Shown here: positions 47,144 through 57,917 of the stretch, piece after piece | Layout: every line of letters begins with the position of its first letter | How positions within the stretch are numbered: position 1 is the stretch's first letter | DNA from: Heterobasidion occidentale | Taxonomy: Eukaryota; Basidiomycota; Agaricomycetes; Russulales; Bondarzewiaceae | Direction: 5' to 3' | Length of the DNA: 64,000 nucleotides | Assembly: GCA_039111635.1 (NCBI GenBank) | Contig: JBCAQO010000002.1 | Coordinates: 2,728,001 to 2,792,000, forward strand | Notes under the pieces: model-generated | Database searches by the model: none | Told to the model about the DNA's origin: nothing | Seen by the model: only the letters and a program-made list of their open reading frames with translations | Translations under genes and position numbers: made by a program

Positions 47144-48709
47144 ATGTACTTCAACACCTTCGTTCTCCCCCTCTCTCTTGTTGCTCTGGTTTCGGCCGGT
47201 GCTATCGACCGCCGTGCTGCTTTCACCGAGCAGAATGGCCAAGATGCCCAAGCTTTGAATGCCAAGTTCCAGAGCCTCACCGCTGACTCTCCCTGCACCG
47301 ACGGTGAGAGTGCCTGCGTCAATGGAGGCTTCGCTCAGTGTGTCGGCGGCAAGTTCGCGGTCACCCCTTGTGCGGGCGGACTCCAGTGCTTCGCCTTGCC
47401 CCTTGTGAACTCCCCTGGAACAAGGTGAGGACGTGTTTCTGTAGTGTTCAAAACTTTGCTTACATGTTTCCGTAGCATCACTTGCGACACCGAAGCCGAT
47501 GCCACCGCTCGTATTGCCAATACCGGTGCTGCTGGAGGTGTCTTCGGCAGGCGCAATGTTCCCGTTCTGTAAGCCAGATTGTTATCCATTGAAGGTTTGG
47601 CGGCTGACTCGTTCGCAGTGCTCGCCGTGCTGCGTTCACCAAGAAGAACGGTCAAGATGCTCAGGCATTGAACCGCAAGTTCCAAACCCTGTCTACATCT
47701 TCGTCATGTACGAGCGGCGAGAATGCTTGCATCAATGGCGCGTTTGCACAATGTGCGAATGGCAAATTCGTCACTTTCCCTTGCGCTGGCGGCCTCCAGT
47801 GCTTTGCCCTTCCTTTAGTCAACTCCGCTGGGACAAGGTAAGAGCCCTGTGATTCCGACGGGTCAGCCAGTGTACTAATTCCATGAACTAGCATCACTTG
47901 CGACACTCAAGCTGACGCTACGACCCGGATCTCCAACACTGGCGCGACCGGCGGTCTCTTCGGCAAGCGTGAAGCCTCCCCTGAAAAGTAAGATCAAAGT
48001 CATGATTGGCATCAATATGAGAATTTTGATCAATGCCTGGCGCTTTCTTCTAGGCGTGCCACTGGCCCTCCTGCGTGCGAGAAGGGGAAGAAGCGGAGCG
48101 TCACACCCGCTTTGAGCATTTCCAAGCGCATTGCCCAGGCGGACCTTCCCGCGGTCGCTCAAAGCTGGCAAGACCTGTGTCTCGTAAGCGGCGGCGACAT
48201 CCAAACCAACCAGCCATGCGTCCAGCTCGCAGGCGTTGCGGGCATTAACTCTCTTCTCGCTAATGCCGATGCCTGTGCCCAACAGGTTAGTCCCAGTTCT
48301 TTGTTGCGCCCGGACAATCGTATGAACAGTTCGGTTCCGTGCAGAACAACGCAGATGCGATGATAGATTTCGCCAAGTCTGCTGGCGTCACGAACAAGGA
48401 CGCACTGATCGCAAATGCTATTGCCTATCGCAAACACCCTCGCAACGCTCTCAACATCAACGGCGTCACTCCTTCAACGCTCTTTTGCGAAAAGGCTCCC
48501 AGAAACGCCGAGCTGAAGGGTATCGTCAACGCTCAGCTCGATGGGGTTGACCCTGGTCTCTTTGGATCTCCTGCGACCGGCATTGTCGCATTTGGCGCGC
48601 GTGAGTGTTTTAGCTCCAACGAGACAAAACATCGCTGATTGATTGTTCTGTAGCGGGTACCTGCCCCTTCGGTACAGCAGCCGATGTGTCTACGTGCAGC
48701 TGCAACTAA
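47144..48709 (+). CDS. Secreted protein with two CBM19-like Cys repeats
   Basis: Begins with a signal peptide (MYFNTFVLPLSLVALVSAGA). Two tandem copies follow, each starting RRAAFT-x2-NGQDAQALN and containing a four-Cys module: CTDGESACVNGGFAQCVGGK ... CAGGLQCFALPLVNS ... ITCDTEADA, and CTSGENACINGAFAQCANGK ... CAGGLQCFALPLVNS ... ITCDTQADA. This pattern matches carbohydrate-binding module family 19, known as chitin-binding in fungi. In both copies an intron falls at the same place (GT/SITCD), so the duplication copied gene structure. Dibasic sites (DRR, GRR, ARR, GKR, EKR, KKR, SKR) punctuate the unit borders and suggest Kex2 cleavage (inference). The C-terminal part (LPAVAQSWQDLCLVSGGDIQ ... 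TNKDALIANAIAYRKH ... TCPFGTAADVSTCSCN) is a separate Cys-containing domain I do not recognise. Confidence 0.85.
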
Positions 48710-49067
48710 AGCTTGTACTGTGGCGTATTTATCATAGTCAGAAGAGAATATGAGCGTTAATTCGTTGCTCACCACTAATACATTGTGTTATGTTTATTTA
48801 TCTGGTTACCGGGAATGCCAAATGTTTTACGACCTCTATCCGTGTGCTCTTGATCTACTTTGTTGATTCGGACTGAAGGTCGCCTCTGAAGGAAACCAAT
48901 TAAGTTTGTGTTGGGTTCGAGGTCCGAAGGCTCGATAGGGCTCGACGTGCTGGCGTTGTTAATGCTTGTTGTCCAACAGCTTCTGGATTCAACAACTGTA
49001 AACAAGCTTCGGGGGGAATGACGTAATTGTATGGTTTCCAATCCATACCGGAACAACATCTCTCGTC
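48710..49067. other. Intergenic
   Basis: 358 bp between the CBM19-like gene and the SRP receptor gene. AT-rich, with nothing recognisable. Confidence 0.5.
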
Positions 49068-50105
49068 ATGGATACTTCAGCACATGAAGAACACAGTTTT
49101 AACCCACGGCCAACCCCTGAAATTGCATCGGTTGCAACCCCATTCCAGTTTTCCCCGCAAGCTTTGCTCGGCGTGTCATTATCGGCCGCTATCCTACTTG
49201 TAGGGAGTGCGTTATAGGCTCTTTCAATTAACACCGGCTTCTGACACTCTCACAGTCCTGGTACTCTTTGCTCGAAGAAAGTCGAGATCGAGGGGGAATG
49301 CTATATTACTTGTTGGACCGCCAGACGCTGGCAAGACGGCTATTCTATCAACAGTATGTGGGCACAGTATTCGTAACATTTATTCTCCGACCGACGCATG
49401 CACAGCTTGTTTACAAGCAGACACTCCCGACTCATGCCTCACTTCAATCTAACACATCGATAGTTACACTCGCAGACAAAAAAGCGTTGTCTATGGTGGA
49501 CATCCCAGGGCATCCTCGTATCAGAGATCAGTTTACCGAATATCTGGCGGATGCAAAAGCAGTCGTGTTTGTCGTCGATGCCAGCACTATCTCGCGTAAT
49601 GGTCCTGCTGTAGCTGAGTATGCGATCGACCTTCCCAATCCACGTCACAAACGCTAATTATAAATTCTTCAGACATCTGCATCGAGTTCTACATACGCTT
49701 GTGTCGATTCCACCGTCACAGACACCACCATCTCTACTCCTCCTAGCCCACAAGTGCGATCTCTTAAAGACAAGCAACACATCGGCATCTGGAGCCCCAG
49801 ATCAGCTCGCTGTCAATCGTGTGCGTACCGTCCTCGAACGTGAGCTTGAGAAGCGTCGCGCTTCACAGACGGGTGGAGTGGGCATTGAAGGTCTGGGTGA
49901 AGAAGGTGTGGATGTGTCAGAACTGGGCGGGTTGGAATGCAGCGGAGCATCTGGTGGGGCGTTCAAGTTCGTAGAGTGGGAGGGGGGCGAAGTCGACTTT
50001 ATAGGGACTTCGGTTAGTGTTGGGAAGGTGCTGGTGTCCGAGAGTGAGAAGAGCGACAGTAATGGACTGTCCGGACTCCTTCAGTGGCTAGAGAGTCTTC
50101 CATGA
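49068..50105 (+). CDS. SRP102: Signal recognition particle receptor subunit beta
   Basis: ER membrane GTPase that anchors the SRP receptor alpha subunit for co-translational targeting. One N-terminal membrane helix (ALLGVSLSAAILLVGIVLVL) is followed by basic residues (FARRKSRSRG). GTPase motifs: P-loop LLVGPPDAGKTAIL, switch/DxxG region ALSMVDIPGHPRIRDQFTEY, then AKAVVFVVDAST, and a G4 motif in the SRPRB form LLLAHKCDLLKTSN (His replacing Asn). The C-terminus is GGAFKFVEWEGGEVDFIG ... LLQWLESLP. A Gly/Glu-rich insert (VGIEGLGEEGVDVSELGG) sits before the last strand. Four short introns. ATG at 49068 gives MDTSAHEEHSFN. Confidence 0.92.
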
Positions 50106-50376
50106 TCTGTATGTTGTACGCAAAATCGACTGTCTTGCTCTCTAAAGTAAGCCTTTGGATGCTTGGCCTCAACGCACGTTCGCCTTTCAAGTTGTCGGGG
50201 GTTTCCATATTTAGATTACACACATCTGTCCTTATTCCCACTAACACCTCCAAAGCTGCTTGGACGGCTACAGCTCTGGGTGTGTGCCCCGCCGCCCAAA
50301 CATACTGGAAGCTCTTGCATTGGAGGAGCCGAATATTTACGACCATCACACGAACCTGAACGACTATTTACGAACT

Positions 50377-52195
50377 ATGTATTCACCCCATAGGCTGGAC
50401 ACTCCACCTCCGTCTTCTCAGTTCCGCCCTCGCCCATGGTCTCCAGACCTTGCAAGACAACCTGACGATCACACAAACCGCACATCAGACGATGGCCGCT
50501 GGCTTTCCTCAGGATATCAGCGTCAGAGGCGCGAAGCGTCGGACATATCTGTTGAAGCACTCGACCTAGCAGATTATGCTCACCACCTTCACCTCGATCG
50601 ACAGACTCACAGACCCGCATTCTCCCCCGAACCGGACTATGCCTTTGCGTTTCGTTCGCAAGTCGAATATCCACCCTCGCCGCCTCCCGTTCGCCCGTTC
50701 GCTGCGACCAGCAGACCTTCGCTTCAGCCTCCTTCGCTTGTGTCCTCTCGAGGGACATTATCATCACAATCGCATGCGCAATCGTATGCCTCTCGTTCGC
50801 CAGCTCGCAGGCCATTCTCGTTACCACCGACGATGCCGTCCCCGTCTCTGCGCTCCGCAGACCGACCGCACTACTCCCCTTACATTGCACAGTCCCCTCC
50901 CGTCTACGAACACCCTGAAAGCCATATAGGTGAGGAATTCGACATCACACAATTCCCTCCGTGGTCCCGCAGCTGGTATCCTCAAGAGCAGCGCACACCG
51001 AAGGCGCGCCCGTCTGTTCAGGAAGCTAGTCCTGCGTTTTTCGATCCCACTTATCCCGTCGCGAACTTCTCTTCTCCCTACGCCTCGAATGCCCTCGACC
51101 CGTACTCCATGACCTCTGATTCCTCTTCGCAAGACATTTTGCCTTGGTCTCAGAACGATCGGCTCGGCTCGGCTCTAATCAGTGAGGAAACGAAGGAAGA
51201 AAGGATGCGGATGCTGGAGAGGGAGTTCGGAACCAAAGATATGGCGCAGGATGAAGAGGTGAAGATGATCGGAGGTGTAGATGTCAAGGGTAAGCTGGTC
51301 ACTCACGGACCAAAGAAGAGGGGCGCGACCAGAATTGTGCAAGGGCTGTTGGCACTGGGAATAGCGATCGCTACTATTTATGCTGCCTTGGTACGTCTCT
51401 GATATGCTATGCTTTTCCTTGTTACTGGTTAGGTATGGGCAATCTTTTCTCATTTTGACACATAGGAAATTAAACCCTCGACATCTCCACCCCCCCGAAA
51501 CAAGCCTCAGACCTACGTCCTCTACATTCTTTCCGTCGTTTTTTTCATCGCAATTTTCTACCTTTACGCTATTCGACCGTGTTGCTGCGGTCGGCAGAAA
51601 AGCAAAGGATTGCCAGGACGCGGGCCAGGGGGGATGATGGTACTACCAGTCCAAGGACTACCGGGCGGTAAGAAGAAAAAAGGAAAGAAAGGTGGCCAGG
51701 GCCAATGTGTGCAGGTCAATCTCATCGTCGATCCAACGACGTTCGGCCAAGGTCGACAACGGTTGGACCAGGAAGAAGACGCTCTGTCGGGCGACGAGAA
51801 TTCGTCAGCTCTGTCAGGCGTGAATCGTGCGTTGGGGAGGGGACCGAAGCGGAGGAGCGTGTTTGAAGGCCTGGCGATGGAGGAGCAGTGGAAGCAAGCG
51901 AGGAAGGAGCTGAAGTGGTTTCTTTTTTTTGACCTGCTCGGTCTTGGGTTATGGGGGGTGGAGTTCGTATGGATCTTGATCGGGCCGAGGTGTCCACCTG
52001 GCGACTATGACGGATGGTGCGTTCGAGTTCACATTGTAACGATAACATTGGTGTCTCACTGGACCTCACAGGTGCACTGCGTTTAACCTCGCCTCTGCCT
52101 GTACCTGTCTCTTGTGCGTCAGCTTTGGTATCAGTGTATTTTTTGACATCAAGGATTTGCATGCAAGCAAATCTTCTCCTCGCACACGGACATAG
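50377..52195 (+). CDS. Hypothetical membrane protein with long disordered N-terminus
   Basis: Unknown. A long Pro/Ser/Arg-rich region (more than 300 residues, low complexity, with SPPPVRPF, SSQSHAQSYASRSPARR) leads to a charged segment (SEETKEERMRMLEREFGT) and then four hydrophobic helices: RIVQGLLALGIAIATIYAAL, TYVLYILSVVFFIAIFYLYA, WFLFFDLLGLGLWGVEFVWI and LASACTCLLCVSFGISVFF. A Lys/Gly-rich loop (GGKKKKGKKGGQGQ) separates helices 2 and 3. Two introns in the membrane part keep frame (TIYAAL/EIKPS; YDGW/CTAFN). The start is uncertain: the same frame is open upstream to about 50245 (PNILEALALEEPNIYDHH), but the first ATG is at 50377, so an upstream exon is likely. C-terminus HASKSSPRTRT. Confidence 0.72.
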
Positions 52196-52556
52196 CCGAG
52201 CCATTACTCTCTATCGTAGCCTTGCTTCTTTCCCTGCCTGTGGACTGGCTGTGAGATACCTTACTGCACGACTACGACGCGTTACTCGAAACACGATCTA
52301 CGATTTATTTTGCTAATTTTATGGATTATTGACGGATACGTTGGGGGCACAGGAGGCCCCCAGGGACAGAGGGCGAGACCCTGATCGCAACGGAGATCCG
52401 TCGATTGCCTCATCGTCCTCTCCCAGTGACCGAATATTGTCCTTCCTATGACATCCTCAACGCTCTTATACTTGTCTTCGGCCCCCTGATCCATTCGCCG
52501 ACTTCTTTCTCTGTCCACTCTGACATCAGGACCACTGCCTAGCGCATGATTCGACC
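52196..52556. other. Intergenic
   Basis: 361 bp between two plus-strand genes. It contains the 3' end of the membrane-protein gene and the promoter of CAB4. No other feature seen. Confidence 0.5.
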
Positions 52557-53860
52557 ATGCCTCATTGCCCCAATTCGATCGAACGCGCCATTCTCCTCGC
52601 TACTATCAACGACCTCGAGACCCCACACTTCCTAGCGCCGGTCATCGCCGCCGCGGCGAAGTCTACCCATGAGCACCTCGTCATTGTTCTGTTTTCGCGC
52701 CTGTTTAATACGGGCAGAAAGGCGAGGCGGCACTCTCAGATGCCCGCTGCTTTGCTATCGCCCCCACAGGGACAGAGACGGCGGGCGGACAGCATCGGCT
52801 CGGTCAACAGCGACGGCTCGTCGCCGGGCGTATCGCACACGGCTAGGTGGGACGAGATCCAGAGGCTCCTGACGTACGTCTATGTCCAGGCGACGAAGGT
52901 CGCACAGGACATGGACAAGGTGCTCATGGAGGTAGACGTGCTGCTGAGAGGGTTTGACGAAGAATTGCATGAAGACTTCGGGGAGGGTATGGAGATCGCT
53001 TTCAGGGTCGAAGGCGGTATGTGCAATGCTGCCTGTGTTGTGTCCTGTCGTGTGACCGATTGTTTCTGCTCAGACAGTATTCCAGTGCCGCTGCCGCAAC
53101 CGCTCGCATCGCTCCGTCCCTCATGGCTCATGCCAGGGGATACCGGCTCTGAGAGCGGCACGCCCTTTCCAGAGTCACCGGTCGTCGAGGACTCACAGCC
53201 GTCAACGTACCCTGTGGTAGCGCTCGGAGGGACGTTCGATCATCTCCATGCAGGACACAAGATCCTGGTCAGCATGGGGGCGTGGATAGCAGAAGAGAAA
53301 CTAATTGTTGGTGTCACCGGTGGGCACTCTTGCTTAACATCCGATGATGCCTGCATTGCTGATCCAAAAGGTCTCTTGGTTTAGATGATGCTCTTCTCAC
53401 AAAGAAGGCGAATAAAGAGGTCCTTGAGGACCTGTCTGTTCGTTCGCAGCGCGTCCACGACTTTCTGAAGTTCTTCAAACCGAGCTTGTTTTATGACGTC
53501 GTCCCCATAAACGACGTATATGGACCCACAGGCTGGGATCCGAATATCCAGGCTCTTGTCGTAAGCCGGGAGACTTTGTCTGGTGGAGACGCGAGTGCGT
53601 ATCCCGACTCGTAGACGCCACCTGATGCTGATACGACTCCCAACGCAGTCGATAAACACCGGGCAGGAAAGTCGCTCCCAGCGCTCAGGACGTTCGTCAT
53701 CGACGTGATATCTCATCAGTCAGCACGGCTGGATGCGGAGGACATAGAGCTGCTGAGGCAGACGAAGATGAGCAGCACATTTATCCGGGAATGGATTGTC
53801 CAGAAGAGGCTGGATAAGGGGAAGTCGGGTGGCGATGCGAGGGAGGAGGCGAGGGTGTAG
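52557..53860 (+). CDS. CAB4: Phosphopantetheine adenylyltransferase
   Basis: Fourth step of coenzyme A synthesis: 4'-phosphopantetheine plus ATP gives dephospho-CoA. The eukaryotic N-terminal extension (about 200 residues, with FEEL-like acidic helices and a Ser/Arg/Gln-rich insert) is followed by the nucleotidyltransferase core: VVALGGTFDHLHAGHKILV (HxGH type motif), EEKLIVGVTDDALLTKKANK, SLFYDVVPINDVYGPTGWDP, ALVVSRETLSGGDAID, FVIDVISHQ and the KMSSTFIREWI signature near the end (ISSTxIR type). Four introns: the one after VGVT joins to DDALL, and the one after GGDA joins to IDKHRAG. No dephospho-CoA kinase domain is fused, as usual in fungi. ATG at 52557. Confidence 0.95.
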
Positions 53861-54266
53861 GAAGACTGTTATATTGTATCTTATGGCGGTTGCGACGTAT
53901 TGTTGTATTTTTATGTAGACTGAGCTCAACAGAAGACAGTCGTTCCAGCTCTTGGATGCATGTTTCCGCAGAGTGATGATCCCCGGACCTTGTGCTCGTC
54001 GAGGAGAGCATCGTCTACAAACGAGAGCAAACAGAGGACCGCATCAGAAGCGCTGCCAGAACGGCCGGTGGATCGACATCCCGTCTCTCGCCCTCCATCC
54101 TCCCCAGTGGATCCAGCGTGCAGACCTGCTCTACTTTCCTCCCTAATCTCGAATCTCAGAACTGGTCTTCAGGAATTCGGCTTGTATACACATAGTCTCC
54201 TGCTCCTCACACAGTTCTTCCTCTTCCTGTACACGCCTTTCTACCTCAGTCTTCGCCTTCATCAAT
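53861..54266. other. Intergenic
   Basis: 406 bp. T/C-rich towards 54266, typical of a fungal promoter for ERF2. Short shadow frames only. Confidence 0.5.
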
Positions 54267-56624
54267 ATGGCTTCTCAACACTCTTTACCATATTCCTCTT
54301 CTGTTCCCGTTGTCACCTCTGCAAACCGCCCTTCGCAACTCCCCTCGTCCCTTTCCTCAGTTGGTCTATCCACGCGCTTCGATAGCCCCGCTTCTTCCAG
54401 TCGCATCAGAACCGGCAGCACCTCGGTACAGACCCCTCGAGCAACACACACACGCTCGGGCTCGGGTGTCTCTTCCAATTCGCGGACTCGTCCGTCGATC
54501 CCTACCACCCCGACCGATCCCTCATCCCCAACACGAAAGAGCTTCACCCTCTCCAATTCTGCATCCACATCCACCCACGCAGGTGGAATCCTCCCCCCTG
54601 CACAATTCTTCCGCCCCATTAGACCTAATCAAAGCCAGATACCCTCCGCAGGCTTCATTGGTGGCCGCCCCTCTTCTATCTCTTCTACCTACGGAATCTC
54701 GCAACAAGACATGCAGAGTTTCGCATTCGGAATGCACCCACTTTCACAAGAGGTGATGTACGATTCGGATGCCTCGGGAAGCGTAGGTGCCCCCGCAGCG
54801 AACGGGGACACCTCGCGCGCTTCCACTTCTGAAGATACGACGGGCCCACTTCCTGCTAGAAACTCGAAGTTTAGCCGCGAGCCGTTGCTGCCTATCGGTG
54901 CAGGCAGTCTTAAGCGTGCAGCATCTTCGGGGACGCAGAACTCATGGCCCTCAGTATCGCGCGGGCAACCGGACAACCCTACAGGCAAGATGAGCATGAG
55001 CACAAGCAGCGCCTCTGCCGCAGGCGCGCGTGTCCGGGACAGCCTGGGGAAGCTGGGTATCAGCCTCGACTCCGTTCGCAGGTCGCTGTCACTTGCAGGA
55101 AGCCCCGTCGCTTCTCCACATTCGAACGTACATCCTAAGCTGTCGGTCGAGGCAGGCTCACCTGTTTCGCAGAGCCACGGCGGGACGACACTCGAGGCGA
55201 AGCAGTTCGACGACGAGTACGTGCCGCGATACAAGCCCTCGACTTCTGCTTCCATTCAGCTTCGCCGCACACCATCCCCTTCCTTCGCCCCGTACCCCCC
55301 GAATGACATGATCATACCCTTGGCTGCCGTGCCTCGTACCGATCCGAAGACGAAGCGACCGATGCGGAACTATCAGTCACATCCCTCACGGAACCATTTT
55401 TTCTGCAGAGGAGCATTGCTTACGGGCGGAGATTCGCCATGGGCATTTATCGGGTCATTCACGGTGGTCCTGGGCATTGCGGGGACATGGTTTGGCACGA
55501 CGTGCGTTTGGTGGTGGCATAATGAGAGCCCCGCCGTTGCAATCATTGGAGCGTATATGTGTTTATTGACCATCTCATCAATGCTGACAACGGTACGTTT
55601 GCGCCGGTGCCATCTCAGTATAAAGCGAATACTATAACTGTTTCGGGGATGGCTTCACAGGCGTTTCGTGACCCGGGTATTCTTCCGCGGAATCTGGATC
55701 CTGAGCCACCTTATTCATCTGCGACAGCATCAGACCAGACCCCGACCGCTCTGCCTCGTGATATCAAAGTGCGAGCTGGGATGTGAGTGATGCTCATTGT
55801 CTGTTGCGATACAAGGGCCACATATGTGCACAGAGTACGCGTCAAATATTGCCCAACATGCCAGACATATCGTCCCCCGCGCTCCAGTCATTGTAAAATG
55901 GTGGGTTCTTACTGTCTTGTGCCCCAGAGGATCGTGCTTATCGGTACTTCTAGTGCGACAACTGCGTCGATGGCTGTGATCATCATTGTCAATGGGTCAA
56001 CAACTGTGTTGGACGTCGGAATTATACCTACTTCTTTACGTTCATTCTGTCAGCAGTGAGTCAACTCGCGACCGCCTCATAGCCTATCTCCGTGACTGAT
56101 GTGAAGCACCAGACGCTCACGCTGTGCTTAGTGATTATCACATCGGCTCTTCATTTGTATCTTATCACGCGAAAGGAAGGCGCCAGCTTCCACCACGCCG
56201 TCAACGAGGGGGCTGGGAGCGTCGTCGTGTTTTGCCTGTCAATGATCGTGATATGGCCGGTTGCTGCCTTACTTTCGTATCATTTAAGAGTGCGTATCCC
56301 CCTTTATCGTAATTGCATTTCTGTCGATGCTGTTGCTCACGAGAGTATCTATAGCTCCTCCTCTTGAATGTGACCACTATCGAGCAGATCCGCAACCAGG
56401 CGCATAAGTCGCTCGGGGAAGGCCCTGCGCCACCCAACCCGTTCTCCCACGGGAACTGGCGCCGGAACCTCACCCACGTACTGTGCCGCCCTGCTGGATT
56501 TTCGTGGCTGCAGCCGCATGCCGTCGCCACGGAGGACAAGCGGCAGGTAAATCCTGGGTTGCTGGAAAATTCGTGGGAAGAGCACGACATCGATCTGGAG
56601 GCCGGCGTTGGAATGGCCAGCTGA
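54267..56624 (+). CDS. ERF2: Palmitoyltransferase Erf2 (DHHC type)
   Basis: ER S-acyltransferase that palmitoylates Ras together with Erf4. The N-terminal 350 or so residues are a disordered Ser/Thr/Pro-rich extension (from [12 protein letters not shown] to [13 protein letters not shown]), much longer than in yeast. Then comes the family block [20 protein letters not shown], helices [20 protein letters not shown] and [33 protein letters not shown] and the Cys-rich domain: [20 protein letters not shown], then [20 protein letters not shown], with the active Cys in DHHC, followed by [13 protein letters not shown]. Two more helices follow ([36 protein letters not shown]), and [14 protein letters not shown] marks the TTxE motif. 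The C-terminus is [20 protein letters not shown]. Several introns split the Cys-rich domain. Confidence 0.94.
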
Positions 56625-57917
56625 GAAGTCAGATCGGGATACAATGCGTTTCACGAAGTGCCCTTGATTGATGTGGATTGGTCGTTTGGATTTTCTCCTT
56701 TCTTTCCTCCGGTTCTGCGGCTCTCTATTACTTGCTTTTTATCGCTCGTCATGGCGTCGGTTTGGGCTTCTCCCTTGTCGTGCAGTATAATTATTCGCTG
56801 ATTCGCTTGTTGCCATCGATGTTTCCTCTTTTACTTGCTCTTGGGTTGCCAGAAAGGAATGCAGAGCGCGCGTTATGTATCAGATTGGGTTTCGTTCATT
56901 CTGCCTGTCAGGGCAGCGCAAGTATGCTTTCGAAGACTTGCATCGCGCCCTGAACGTCTGAACCTTCTCCATTGCAGCATCGTCATGTCTCGTCATGTTG
57001 GTCTCGACTTTGCAATGAATTCCAATTGCACTTACTTCCGGAGCGGGGGAAATTTGACTTCTTTCCGTTGGAGTCCTCTCAGCTTCTCACATTTGAAAGA
57101 GGATAGCAGTTATTTTCGGTACTTTCGGAAGGCTCCGTGTCCAAGTTTATCGCAGTCTGCAGAGGTCCAGCTAGTAGGTTCAGACGGTTTGCGATGGGCC
57201 GTAAAAGGCTGTAAATTACCATGAATTCAAGGCCGGCGACGTAAGCAAGGTAAGCGGCGATACATGATTGCTCCAAAATGAGAAGAGCTTCCGCCGCGGG
57301 ACGCTACCGATCGCCGCGGCAAAGTTGCAGCATACCATGTGTCCAGTATGTGTCCCCATTTCCGGATGGAGTGCCCGTTTGAACGTGGGGGCTGCTGATG
57401 CCTGTCTTGTTCTGTATTCGGGTGTTGCGCAAGGCGAACCAGGGATGGTTTCTCGGCTGTGGGACGGAGACTGACGGGGTTCGACTTCTTCCAGATTGTG
57501 GGAGAAGCATTGGGTTTGTACCCTCGAAGGACCGACGTGCCCCTGAAATGAGCCCCTGTCCGCGGGATCGAAATTTGGAGCGGCGCCTGAAGCAGCTGTC
57601 CTGCCTAGTCACGGACGCACGGCATCCCTCCCTCGTTCCGTTGCCGTACCGCCGCCGGTCTACTGCGTCCTGCCCATACTCCCCCTCCCTCGCAGCGACT
57701 CTCGCCCTCGCCCATCGTGCAGTCCCCTGTTAAATCGTGTGAGAGGTAGCAAGATCCACCCATCGCCTCAGCAAGATCCCCGGCGTCGAAAGCTCACTTT
57801 CATCAAGGAGGATCATTTCGGCCCACGGAAACCCTGATTTTCTGTTAGCAAGCTTTTTGGAGCCAGCGCGGTGTGCGTGTCTCGGACGTCATTGCCGGAG
57901 GAACACAGTGGATAGAG
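56625..57917. other. Intergenic, no supported gene
   Basis: 1.3 kb between ERF2 and the transcription factor gene. T/C-rich near 56680-56830 (probable ERF2 3' UTR) and again at 57600-57720 (probable promoter of the factor). The frames are shadows. Confidence 0.5.
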
